The notes below the pieces were generated by a model. It was given only the letters and a program-made list of their open reading frames with translations. It was not told the origin of the DNA and did not search any database. This document shows positions 57,099 to 64,000 of a stretch of DNA of 64,000 nt, piece by piece. The stretch's first letter is position 1, and every line of letters starts with the position of its first letter. Position numbers and translations under genes: made by a program. Source of the stretch: Streptomyces taklimakanensis (GTDB taxonomy: Bacteria; Actinomycetota; Actinomycetes; Streptomycetales; Streptomycetaceae); NCBI RefSeq assembly GCF_009709575.1, contig NZ_WIXO01000002.1, positions 1 to 64,000 of the forward strand, read 5' to 3'.

Positions 57099-59348
57099 TC
57101 AGTAGGTGACGACGGCGCGGAAGCGGACGTCCCCCTTGGCGACCAGGGAGACCGCCTCGGCGATCCGCTCCTTGGGGAAGACCTCGATCACCGGGTCCAC
57201 CGCGCCGTCGGCCACCATTCGCAGCGCCTCGGCGAGGTGTTCGAGACCGCTGTGGGTGGCGCCGATGACCTGCTGGCGCCGGGCCCAGAAAGGGCTGGTC
57301 GGCGCGATGGTGAAGGAACCCTCGGGGTCGATGGTGGCGAGCACCAGCCGGCCGCCGGGCCGCAGTCCCTGCAGGGCGTCGGTGGCCGCCTCGTAGGAGG
57401 TGCCCGTCACCAGGACGACGTCGGCGCCGCCGGCGGCGGCCAACTCCCGGCCGTCGGACACCACCGTGGAGGCGCCCAGTTCGCGGGCCGGGCCGTGCTT
57501 GTCGGCCGATCCGGTGATCGCGACGGTGTCGAATCCGCAGGCGCGCGAGAACTGCAGCGCCAGGTGGCCCAGGCCCCCGATGCCGAGCACGGCCACGCGC
57601 TCGTGCGGTTGGGGATCGGCGGCGCGCAGGGCGCTCCAGGAGGTGTAGCCCGCGCAGAGCATCGGGGCGGCCTGCTCGTAGGTGACCCGGTCGGGCAGCA
57701 GCACGGTCGAGTCCGCGAGCACCACGGCGTACTCGGCGTGGTGGCCGGGGACGGTCAGGCCGCTCATCACGGGCGCGGCGCAGTTCATGCCGGACCGGCC
57801 GGTCAGCGGCAGGTTCAGCCTGCAGTGGTCGCACCTGCCGCAGGTGCCCTGCACCCAGGTGGCGCCGACCCGGTCGCCGGGGCGACGGTTCGTGACGCCC
57901 GGTCCCACCGCGACGACGTCGCCGGCCCCCTCGTGCCCGACCACGACCGTGCCGAATTCGGGGAAGGGGAAGTGGCCGTCGGTCAGCCACAGGTCGTTGT
58001 GGCAGAGCCCGGAGGCGCGGATCCGAACCAGCACCTGTCCCGGCCCCGGCTCCGGGACGGGGACGTCGCGCAGTTCCCACGGGGCGCCGGGCGCGTCCAC
58101 CACGGCGGCCTTCATCGTGGTCGGACGGCCGTGCGGGAACACCGGCAGCTCGGCCACCCCGTTCATGATGAACGTGCCCTGTGGCCCGATCTCCTCGGGC
58201 GGCACGGCCAGGGACAGGTTCGGGAACCGTTCGAAGAGGGCGGACAGGGCGATCTCCGCCTCCATCAGCGCCAGCGGCCGGCCGATGCAGCGGTAGACGG
58301 CGTGCCCGAAGGAGAGGTGCTCCTTGTCGGGCCGCGTGATGTCGAAGCGGTCCGCGTCCTCGCCGTGCAGGGCCGGGTCCCGGCCGATGGCCGCGTAGTT
58401 GACGAGGACCGGCTCGCCCTTGGGGATGGTGACGCCGCCGATCTCGACGTCCTCGACGGGGAAGCGGAACGGCAGGTGGGCCACCGGCGCCTCCACCCGC
58501 AGGGTTTCCTGGATGACGTCCTGCCAGGTGGCCTCGCCGCCACGGACCAGCTCCAGTTGCTCGGGGTGGGTCAGCAGGGCCAGTACCGCGTTGGCGATGA
58601 GGTTCTTCACCGGCTCGGTTCCGGTGGCGAGCATGATGTGCAGCGTGCCCACCAGTTCGTCGTCCGACAGCAGGGAGGGGTCCTCGCGCTGTGCGGCCGC
58701 CAGGTCGCTGGTGAGGTCGTCGCCGGGCTCGCGGCGCTTGGTCTCGACGAACTCCAGCATCTGCCGGTGCCACCGCTCGACGTTGGCCGCGGCCTCCTCC
58801 GGGGTGATGCTGGTGTCGACGTTCACCTCGCCGCCGCGCAGCATGTCGGCGCGCGCGTCGGCGGGGACCCCGAAGAGGTCGCATATGGTGCGGGCCGGCA
58901 GCGGGTGGGCGAAGCGGCTCTTGAGGTCGACGACCTCGCCGGCCGGTACCGCTGCCAGCTCGTCCAGGAGTTCCGCCGCGGCCGCCTCCACCGCCGGGCG
59001 CAGCGCCTCCACCCGGCGGGGGGTGAAGGCCTGCGCGCACGGCTTGCGCAGGCGCGTGTGGTCCGCGCCGTAGGCGGTGGTCATGTTCTCCATCAGCACC
59101 CAGCCGATGAGCGGGAAGTCCTCGCCGACCTCACCGTCGACGTAGGCGCCGAAGTGGCGGCGGCCGTCCTTGGAGAAGCGGTGGTCGCTCAGGATCTCCC
59201 GGGCGACGGCGTAGTCGGTGACCGACCAGGCCGCCACTCCCCCCGGCAGCTCGACGCGGGCCACCGGGCCGTGCGCGCGGATGCGGGAACCCTCGGCGTG
59301 TATGTCGCTGCCCGTGGGGTCCAGGGCGACGGGGCAACGGTGTTCCAT
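57099..59348 (-). CDS. Cytochrome P450-zinc alcohol dehydrogenase fusion
   Basis: 749 residues in a single frame. Residues 1 to about 405 are a P450: LIGWVLMENMTTAYGADHTRLRK, an I-helix MLATGTEPVKNLIAN (Glu kept but Pro in place of Thr, so the acid/alcohol pair is changed), EXXR in VIQETLRVEAP and the haem loop FGHAVYRCIGRPLAL with Cys354. From Met412 a complete MDR dehydrogenase begins: GLCHNDLW (zinc Cys), VVGHEGAGDVVAV, a structural-zinc set GTCGRCDHCRLN...MNC and the NAD(P) loop GIGGLGHLALQFSRACG. The junction (VAELPVFPHGRPT) has no stop or slippery sequence. A hydroxylation followed by oxidation to aldehyde/ketone on one polypeptide is the obvious idea. This combination is unusual. Confidence 0.9.
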   Translation of the reverse strand: MEHRCPVALDPTGSDIHAEGSRIRAHGPVARVELPGGVAAWSVTDYAVAREILSDHRFSKDGRRHFGAYVDGEVGEDFPLIGWVLMENMTTAYGADHTRLRKPCAQAFTPRRVEALRPAVEAAAAELLDELAAVPAGEVVDLKSRFAHPLPARTICDLFGVPADARADMLRGGEVNVDTSITPEEAAANVERWHRQMLEFVETKRREPGDDLTSDLAAAQREDPSLLSDDELVGTLHIMLATGTEPVKNLIANAVLALLTHPEQLELVRGGEATWQDVIQETLRVEAPVAHLPFRFPVEDVEIGGVTIPKGEPVLVNYAAIGRDPALHGEDADRFDITRPDKEHLSFGHAVYRCIGRPLALMEAEIALSALFERFPNLSLAVPPEEIGPQGTFIMNGVAELPVFPHGRPTTMKAAVVDAPGAPWELRDVPVPEPGPGQVLVRIRASGLCHNDLWLTDGHFPFPEFGTVVVGHEGAGDVVAVGPGVTNRRPGDRVGATWVQGTCGRCDHCRLNLPLTGRSGMNCAAPVMSGLTVPGHHAEYAVVLADSTVLLPDRVTYEQAAPMLCAGYTSWSALRAADPQPHERVAVLGIGGLGHLALQFSRACGFDTVAITGSADKHGPARELGASTVVSDGRELAAAGGADVVLVTGTSYEAATDALQGLRPGGRLVLATIDPEGSFTIAPTSPFWARRQQVIGATHSGLEHLAEALRMVADGAVDPVIEVFPKERIAEAVSLVAKGDVRFRAVVTY

Positions 59349-59376
59349 CGGAAGTCCTCCACGGGAGCGGTCGGTC

Positions 59377-60558
59377 TCACAGGTAGACGGTGTTGGGCTC
59401 CAGGCCGCACAGGATCCGGCCGTACAGTTCCAGGTTGGTGTTGGGGTGGAGGATCGCGTGCAGGTTGAGCGTCTGCACGTCGCGTTCGATGCGCTGGATC
59501 GGCACGGAGCTGTAGACGGAGGAGCCGCCGCTGGCGGTGTTGAGGATGTCCACCGCCTCCTTGGCGCGCTGCGTGACGGCTCCCAGGTCGAGCCGGACGC
59601 GGGCGCGTTCCTCGAGCGTCCACTCCTCGCCGGCCGCGCCCTTGGTGTCGACCGTGCGCGCCGCGCGGTGCGCGTGGAACTCCGCCTCGTCGATCTTCAC
59701 GGTGGCCTCGGCGACCTGGAGGTGGGTGAGGGGCGCCTCCTGCTGGCTCTCGTACGCCGTGTAGGTGATCTTCCGGCCCGGCAGGCGCTCGAAGAACACG
59801 TCCTTGGCGCCCTTGGCCAGGCCCAGCGCGGGGGCGGCGATGGTGGCGCAGGCGGTCGGCATGAACGGCGTCCGGTACAGCGGGGAGTCGGCGTTGAGCA
59901 CGGACAGGTGCCGGCCCTCGAGGACCGGGCCCATGGGGAGCACGCGCTGCTGGGGCACGAACAGGTCCTCGGCGACGGTGGTGACGCTGCCGCTGCCGCG
60001 CAGTCCGGCGGTGTGCCAGTCGTCGACGACGGTGAGGTCCGAGACCGGGATGGCCAGCATGACCGGCTGCGGCTGTCCCTCGTCGCCGACGAGGATCGCG
60101 GCGTTGGTGTTCCAGGAGCTGTGCCGCACGCCCGAGTTGAACGCCCACTTGCCGCTGACGACGACGCCGCCGGGCACCTTCCGGGCCGTGGCGGTGGGGC
60201 TGATGATGCCGCTGATGCGGACGTCGGGGTCGGAGAAGACCTCGTCCTGGACCTCGTCCGGGAACATGCCCATCATCCAGGAGCTGATGGCCCACACGGA
60301 GGCCGTCCAGGCCGCGGAGCCGTCGCCACGGGCCAGTTCGGCGAGGGTGTCGACCACCGTGCGCATGTCGGACTCGTAGCCGCCGTAGCGGTGCGGGACG
60401 CGCATCCGGAGGATCCCGGATCCGGCCAGGGCCTCGACCGTCTCCTGCGGAAGGCAGCGGTCCTCCTCGCCGGAGAGCGCGTTCTTCCGCAGCAACGGGA
60501 TCAGGTCCGATGCGCGGTGGACGAGTTCTTCGCGCGTCGGCGCCTCGATGGTCTCCAT
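59377..60558 (-). CDS. Flavin monooxygenase of acyl-CoA dehydrogenase fold, second copy
   Basis: 393 residues from the ATG at 60558, preceded by CAGGAGAA. Motifs match the 46541 protein: ALAGSGILRMRVPHRYGGYESD, GDGSAAWTASVWAISSWM, VVVSGKWAFNSGVRHSSW, GLRGSGSVTTVAEDLFVP, and a C-terminal QRIERDVQTLNLHAI. It is a class D flavin monooxygenase, probably dependent on the E6 reductase; many members hydroxylate phenols or oxidise amines to nitroso/nitro groups. It heads the unit followed by the P450-ADH and methyltransferase genes. Its upstream gap (60559-60697) includes the terminator of the gene before it. Confidence 0.87.
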   Translation of the reverse strand: METIEAPTREELVHRASDLIPLLRKNALSGEEDRCLPQETVEALAGSGILRMRVPHRYGGYESDMRTVVDTLAELARGDGSAAWTASVWAISSWMMGMFPDEVQDEVFSDPDVRISGIISPTATARKVPGGVVVSGKWAFNSGVRHSSWNTNAAILVGDEGQPQPVMLAIPVSDLTVVDDWHTAGLRGSGSVTTVAEDLFVPQQRVLPMGPVLEGRHLSVLNADSPLYRTPFMPTACATIAAPALGLAKGAKDVFFERLPGRKITYTAYESQQEAPLTHLQVAEATVKIDEAEFHAHRAARTVDTKGAAGEEWTLEERARVRLDLGAVTQRAKEAVDILNTASGGSSVYSSVPIQRIERDVQTLNLHAILHPNTNLELYGRILCGLEPNTVYL

Positions 60559-60650
60559 GGAATTCTCCTGTTTATCGGTCACCGAATGTGCCTTGGAAAA
60601 TCCTTGCACCGGGGAAGTGGGCGCTCCATATCCGATGTTGCTGAGAACCG

Positions 60651-60693
60651 CTCGGTGTGCGGCGGAAAGCGGGGGTCGTCGCCGCACACCGAG
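60651..60693 (-). terminator. 14-bp-stem hairpin after the three-part methyltransferase gene
   Basis: Perfect arms 60651-60664 and 60680-60693 with a 15-nt loop, four bases downstream of the methyltransferase stop (60698) on the minus strand. It probably ends the transcript coming from the aminomutase side. Confidence 0.65.
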
Positions 60694-60697
60694 GTCT

Positions 60698-62236
60698 TTA
60701 TTCCGCCCTCTTTTCCGCGGTGATGATAATGAAGGTTCCGGGTCCGGACTCGTCCACCGGACGGAGGCCGGCCCCACTCAGCCAAGTCCGGATCCGTTCC
60801 GCTTCGAACAGCTTGATGCCGTCGGGGCTGCCCGGGAACGCGTGGGAGCCCTGGAAGTACCGGTAGACCGGATCGTCGGCCCAGCGGAACGTGAGCATCG
60901 TCAGTCGGCCGCCCGGCCGCAGCACGCGCCCGATCTCGTCGATCGCCGCCTTCGCGTCGGGCAGCGCCTGCAGGGCGTTCCAGCAGTTGACAGCCGCCAG
61001 GGAGGCGTCCGCCACGGGCAGCGCCAGGGCGCTCGCCCGCAGGGTGGCGATCTCCGGGAGCCGGGCCCGCAGTCCCGCGAGCATGGGGGCGATGAGGTCC
61101 AGGGCCAGCACCCGGCCGGCTCCGGCGGCCTCGGCCACGACGGCGGTCCAGCGGCCGGCGCCGGCCGCGACGTCGAGGACCGGGCCGTCGACCCCGCGCA
61201 GCCGGCCCGCCAGGTAGTCGTCCTCGTCGGCGGGCGTCACCGCGCCGCCCCAGTTCTGCCCCATCACCCGCAGGAACGCCGGGCGCAGCACGTTCTCGTA
61301 GTGGAAGCCGATGCCCCGCATCGCGGCCGCGTTCTGCAGCACGTCCTCGTCGCTGTGGGAGTCCCCGGCGCCGGCGGAGAGGTCCAGCACGCCGTACGGC
61401 AGCGGGTACGCGCGCCCGCACGCCGCGCACCGCGCGCCGTCGTCGCCGAAGTCCAGCTCCGAGCGGCACTCCGGGCAGCGCAGGACGTCCGCGAAGCGGC
61501 TGAACTCCTCGATGCGGGGCGCCGGGGGGTCGGCCGGGCGGGCGCCGGCGTGGACGCTGGTGTCGCGCACCACCGTCGGTGTCCCGTTGCGCAGGGCCCA
61601 CAGGGCCTTCGCCCCGGTGTACGCCAGCACCGAGCGGGTGTCGCTGTTCCACGTCGTCCGTAGCTGTCGCGGAGTCAGGCCGCGGATCCAGCTCCGGTCG
61701 AAGGCCTGCTCCTCGGCGCCCAGCCGCCACTCGTGCGGGGACGGCCACACCCGCCCCAGGACCACGTCGGCCGGGTCCAGGGGCCGCAGACAGCGCTCCA
61801 GCCGGGTTCGATCCTCCGGTGTCAGGGGGGCGCGGGCCGCGGCGGCGAGGACGGCCTCCCGGTCCGCGCCCAGGTGCGAGAGCAGGTACAGCGCGGCCGA
61901 CTGCAGCGGCCCGCCCGCAGCCGAGCCGGTGAACAGCGCGAGGAAGCGGTCCAGGCCCGCGCGCACCGCCGTGGTGATCGGGCCGCCGCCCGCGGTGTGC
62001 TCCGTCCCGGCCAACAGGCCGAGCAGCAGCATGAGGTATCCCCGGCGGGTGTCGTCGGCGTCCTCCAGGGCGGCCACCAGGAGCGGTACGGCGCCCGGCG
62101 CCTCCTGGGAGGCCTCACCGTCCTTCCACAACTCTCCCGTCAGGCGCAGGAACGCCTCGTCGGCGCGGTCCGGCGGGGCCTGGAGCAGGTCGGTCAGGTG
62201 GGCGTCGACCGTCGGGCCGACCGGTGGAGCGCTCAT
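60698..62236 (-). CDS. Methyltransferase with N-terminal helical domain and zinc ribbon
   Basis: 512 residues in three parts. Residues about 1-240 are helical and HEAT-repeat-like (VPLLVAALEDADDTRRGYLMLLLGLLAG, then LGADREAVLAAAARAPLTPEDRTRLERCL). Residues 255-295 are a Trm112-like zinc ribbon (VLRCPECRSELDFGDDGARCAACGRAYPLPYGVLDL). Residues about 320-512 are a class I SAM methyltransferase with motif I VLDVAAGAGRWTAVVAEAAGAGRVLALDL, then VNCWNALQALPDAKAAIDEIGRVLRPGG. The methyltransferase-plus-zinc-ribbon pairing is known in small-molecule C- and O-methyltransferases; the helical N-terminus is unusual and may bind a carrier protein or the substrate. The target is unknown; a side unit is likely. 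Confidence 0.83.
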   Translation of the reverse strand: MSAPPVGPTVDAHLTDLLQAPPDRADEAFLRLTGELWKDGEASQEAPGAVPLLVAALEDADDTRRGYLMLLLGLLAGTEHTAGGGPITTAVRAGLDRFLALFTGSAAGGPLQSAALYLLSHLGADREAVLAAAARAPLTPEDRTRLERCLRPLDPADVVLGRVWPSPHEWRLGAEEQAFDRSWIRGLTPRQLRTTWNSDTRSVLAYTGAKALWALRNGTPTVVRDTSVHAGARPADPPAPRIEEFSRFADVLRCPECRSELDFGDDGARCAACGRAYPLPYGVLDLSAGAGDSHSDEDVLQNAAAMRGIGFHYENVLRPAFLRVMGQNWGGAVTPADEDDYLAGRLRGVDGPVLDVAAGAGRWTAVVAEAAGAGRVLALDLIAPMLAGLRARLPEIATLRASALALPVADASLAAVNCWNALQALPDAKAAIDEIGRVLRPGGRLTMLTFRWADDPVYRYFQGSHAFPGSPDGIKLFEAERIRTWLSGAGLRPVDESGPGTFIIITAEKRAE

Positions 62237-62324
62237 GGTGGGGCATCCTTTCGGGCGCGGGCTCTCGGGTGGGGGTGCGGGTGCGGGCTCTCGGGCGGGT
62301 GCGCGGGGACGCGGTGCCGTGCCG

Positions 62325-63938
62325 TCAGCGCAGCACGGCGCCCGCGTGACGGCCGACGGCCTCCAGGAACTCGCCGCGCGAGAGGGCGGCGGCGACCAAC
62401 TCGATGTCGTCGGCCATGTACCGGTCCTCGTCCAGGACCGGCACCAGCGCGCGCACCGCGTCGTGGGCGGCCTTCGCCGCGGGGCTCAGGCCCTCGTACC
62501 GGCCGGAGACGTCGACGGCCTGGGCGGCGGCGAGGAACTCGACGGCGAGGATCTTGTTGTTGTTCTCCAGCACGCGGCGGGCGTTGCGGGCCGCGATCAG
62601 CCCCATGCTCACCACGTCCTGGTTGTCGCCGTTGGACGGCACGCTCTGGATGCTGGCGGGACCGATGGTGCGGTTCTCGGCCACCAGGGCGGTCGCCGGG
62701 TACTGCGCGCCGGCGAAGCCGCTGTGCAGACCGGGATCGCCGGCGACGAGGAACTCCGGGAGCCCGTAGCTCAAGTGGCGGTTGAGGACCCGGTTGATCT
62801 GCCGCTCGGCCAGGACGCCGAGCTGGGTGAGCGCGATCGTGACGAAGTCCATGGCGAAGGCGATGGGCTGGCCGTGGAAGTTCGCGCCGTGGAAGATCTC
62901 CCGGCCCTCGAAGAACAGCGGGTTGTCGTTGGCCGAGTTGAGCTCGATCTCCAGCTTCTTCGCCGCGTGGTAGAGGGTGTCGCGCACGGCGCCGACGACC
63001 TGCGGGATCGCGCGCAGCGAGTACGCCTTCTGCAGGTAGATGTCCGAGCGCTGGACCTCCTTGCCGGATTCCTTGCTCTCCTGGAGCCGGCGCCGCAGGT
63101 CCGCGTGCTCGACGGTCAGGCGGCTGCCCTCCATCAGCGCCCGCATGTTGGCCGCTGTGTCGATCTGGCCCTCGTGCGGGCGCGCGATGTCGTGTCCCTC
63201 GGCCAGGAACGGGCTGGTGGAGCCGCGCAGCGCCTCGATGAGCAGTGCCGTGACGATCTCGGCCTGGCGCACCTGGGTGAACGCGCGGCCCACCACGAGC
63301 GACCCCAGGCCGGTCATCGCCGACGTGCCGTTGATCAGTGCCAGCCCCTCCTTGAAGCGCAGCCGGAGCGGCTCGACGCCCAGCTCGCCGAGGACCTTGC
63401 GGGTCTGCACGGGCTTGCCGTCGCGCAGGACGTAGCCCTCGCCGATCAGCGTGCCGGCCACGTGGGACAGGGGGGCGAGGTCGCCGCTGGCCCCCAGGGA
63501 GCCGATCTGCGGGATGGCGGGGGTGACCCCCTGGTTGAGGTAGAGGGCCAGGCGCTCCAGGATCTCCGGGCGGACGGCGGAGTGGCCCTTGGCCAGCGTG
63601 TTGAGGCGGGCGGCGACGATGGCGCGGGCCTCGTCCTCGGCGAACAGGGGACCGACGCCGGCGCTGTGGCTGCGGACCAGGTTGGTCTGCAGCTCGGTCT
63701 CCTTGGACTTGTCGACCTGCATGTAGATCATCTCGCCGTAGCCGGTGGTCACCCCGTAGATCGGGATGTTCTGCTCGGCGATGTCCTCGAAGAGCCTGCG
63801 GTTCCTGCGCACCTTGGCCAGCGCGTCGTCGCCGATCCGAGCCGGGGCGCCCTCCTCGGCCACCCGGCGAACCGCGTCGATGGTCAGGCCCTCCCCGTCG
63901 AAGGCGACCGGAACGGCGATGGTCTCGACTGCAGTCAC
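62325..63938 (-). CDS. MIO-dependent tyrosine 2,3-aminomutase (SgcC4-like)
   Basis: 537 residues, ATG at 63938. The autocatalytic cofactor (4-methylideneimidazole-5-one) forms from Ala150-Ser151-Gly152 in GSLGASGDLAPLSH; the catalytic Tyr67 is in VTTGYGEMIYMQVDKSKE; AEGHDIARPHEGQIDTAANM and NSANDNPLFF complete the active site. The pattern follows SgcC4 of C-1027, which converts L-tyrosine to beta-tyrosine by way of 4-hydroxycinnamate, so I assign aminomutase rather than plain ammonia-lyase. The stop is 88 bp from the next gene on the same strand. To the right, TCA at 63981 could be the stop codon of a further minus-strand gene, showing that the cluster continues. Confidence 0.93.
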   Translation of the reverse strand: MTAVETIAVPVAFDGEGLTIDAVRRVAEEGAPARIGDDALAKVRRNRRLFEDIAEQNIPIYGVTTGYGEMIYMQVDKSKETELQTNLVRSHSAGVGPLFAEDEARAIVAARLNTLAKGHSAVRPEILERLALYLNQGVTPAIPQIGSLGASGDLAPLSHVAGTLIGEGYVLRDGKPVQTRKVLGELGVEPLRLRFKEGLALINGTSAMTGLGSLVVGRAFTQVRQAEIVTALLIEALRGSTSPFLAEGHDIARPHEGQIDTAANMRALMEGSRLTVEHADLRRRLQESKESGKEVQRSDIYLQKAYSLRAIPQVVGAVRDTLYHAAKKLEIELNSANDNPLFFEGREIFHGANFHGQPIAFAMDFVTIALTQLGVLAERQINRVLNRHLSYGLPEFLVAGDPGLHSGFAGAQYPATALVAENRTIGPASIQSVPSNGDNQDVVSMGLIAARNARRVLENNNKILAVEFLAAAQAVDVSGRYEGLSPAAKAAHDAVRALVPVLDEDRYMADDIELVAAALSRGEFLEAVGRHAGAVLR

Positions 63939-64000
63939 GGTTACTCACTCCAAGCGTGTCGGGGGTGAAGCGGATGGGGGTCAGGCCACGGGGGCCGTCG

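Noticed and set aside
63981..64000. Partial minus-strand gene at the right edge (stop TCA at 63981)
   Set aside because: Only about 20 bases are inside the window; mentioned under the aminomutase instead of being called as a CDS.
1..64000. tRNA, rRNA, CRISPR arrays, riboswitches
   Set aside because: Scanned by eye; no cloverleaf, rRNA-like or regularly spaced repeat array was seen.

Overview
The window is high-GC actinomycete DNA, very probably Streptomyces or a close relative: codons are strongly GC3-biased, GTG/TTG starts are common, and genes are packed with GTGA/ATGA stop-start overlaps. Almost all of it is one biosynthetic gene cluster for an enediyne antitumour antibiotic. The diagnostic core is the iterative enediyne polyketide synthase (14214-20108) with its UnbL/UnbV/UnbU neighbours and hotdog thioesterase. 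Accessory genes match the C-1027-type 9-membered class: an epoxide hydrolase, an SgcJ-like protein, GMC oxidoreductase, E6 flavin reductase, E7 P450 and an MIO tyrosine aminomutase.

Layout. Positions 1-3457: a GC-rich hairpin segment, a His-rich membrane protein and a plasmid-type HTH/zinc-ribbon protein (cluster edge). Positions 3458-8474: a gamma-butyrolactone-type signalling locus (AfsA-like synthase, two TetR receptors, an NAD(P)-dependent reductase, a transposase-like protein). Positions 8564-22526: the plus-strand warhead operon (HxlR regulator, two DUF1702 proteins, UnbV, UnbU, PKS, thioesterase, flavin reductase, P450), ended by an 18-bp-stem terminator. Positions 22586-24467: AraC and StrR/ParB-type regulators on the minus strand. 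Positions 24752-34681: plus-strand warhead tailoring genes and a prephenate dehydrogenase. Positions 34970-52289: a minus-strand block of at least five transcription units with acyltransferase, aryl-CoA ligase, aryl-CoA monooxygenase, TrpA- and TrpC-like proteins, MFS exporter, serine hydrolase, tryptophan 2,3-dioxygenase, two berberine-bridge-type oxidases, a flavin monooxygenase, SDR, membrane protein and a solute-binding protein without a signal peptide. Positions 52488-56100: a plus-strand beta-tyrosine unit (HpaB-type hydroxylase, stand-alone PCP, condensation enzyme, YciI protein). Positions 56187-63938: minus-strand tailoring genes (methyltransferase, a P450-alcohol dehydrogenase fusion, a flavin monooxygenase, a three-part methyltransferase, the aminomutase).

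How the parts may work together (inference from family knowledge). PKS plus thioesterase make the polyene; the E/Unb set, P450, epoxidase and epoxide hydrolase turn it into an epoxide/diol enediyne core. Prephenate dehydrogenase feeds tyrosine; the aminomutase makes beta-tyrosine, which is carried on the PCP, hydroxylated by the HpaB homologue with the E6 flavin reductase, and esterified to the core by the condensation enzyme. A second, aromatic acyl unit is probably made by the 36450-41269 operon and attached by the membrane acyltransferase. Its TrpC- and TrpA-like enzymes have lost canonical catalytic residues, so this branch looks new. No adenylation enzyme for tyrosine, halogenase, deoxysugar set, apoprotein or UvrA-type resistance gene is in the window; some may lie past the right edge, where the cluster continues.

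The most notable sequence-level observations are: an 18-bp motif repeated in front of four minus-strand transcription units; an identical AT-rich 16-mer shared by the receptor-gene and StrR-activator promoters; the P450-ADH fusion; the altered TrpC/TrpA pair; an aryl-CoA monooxygenase with an eroded reductase half; and the leaderless solute-binding protein.
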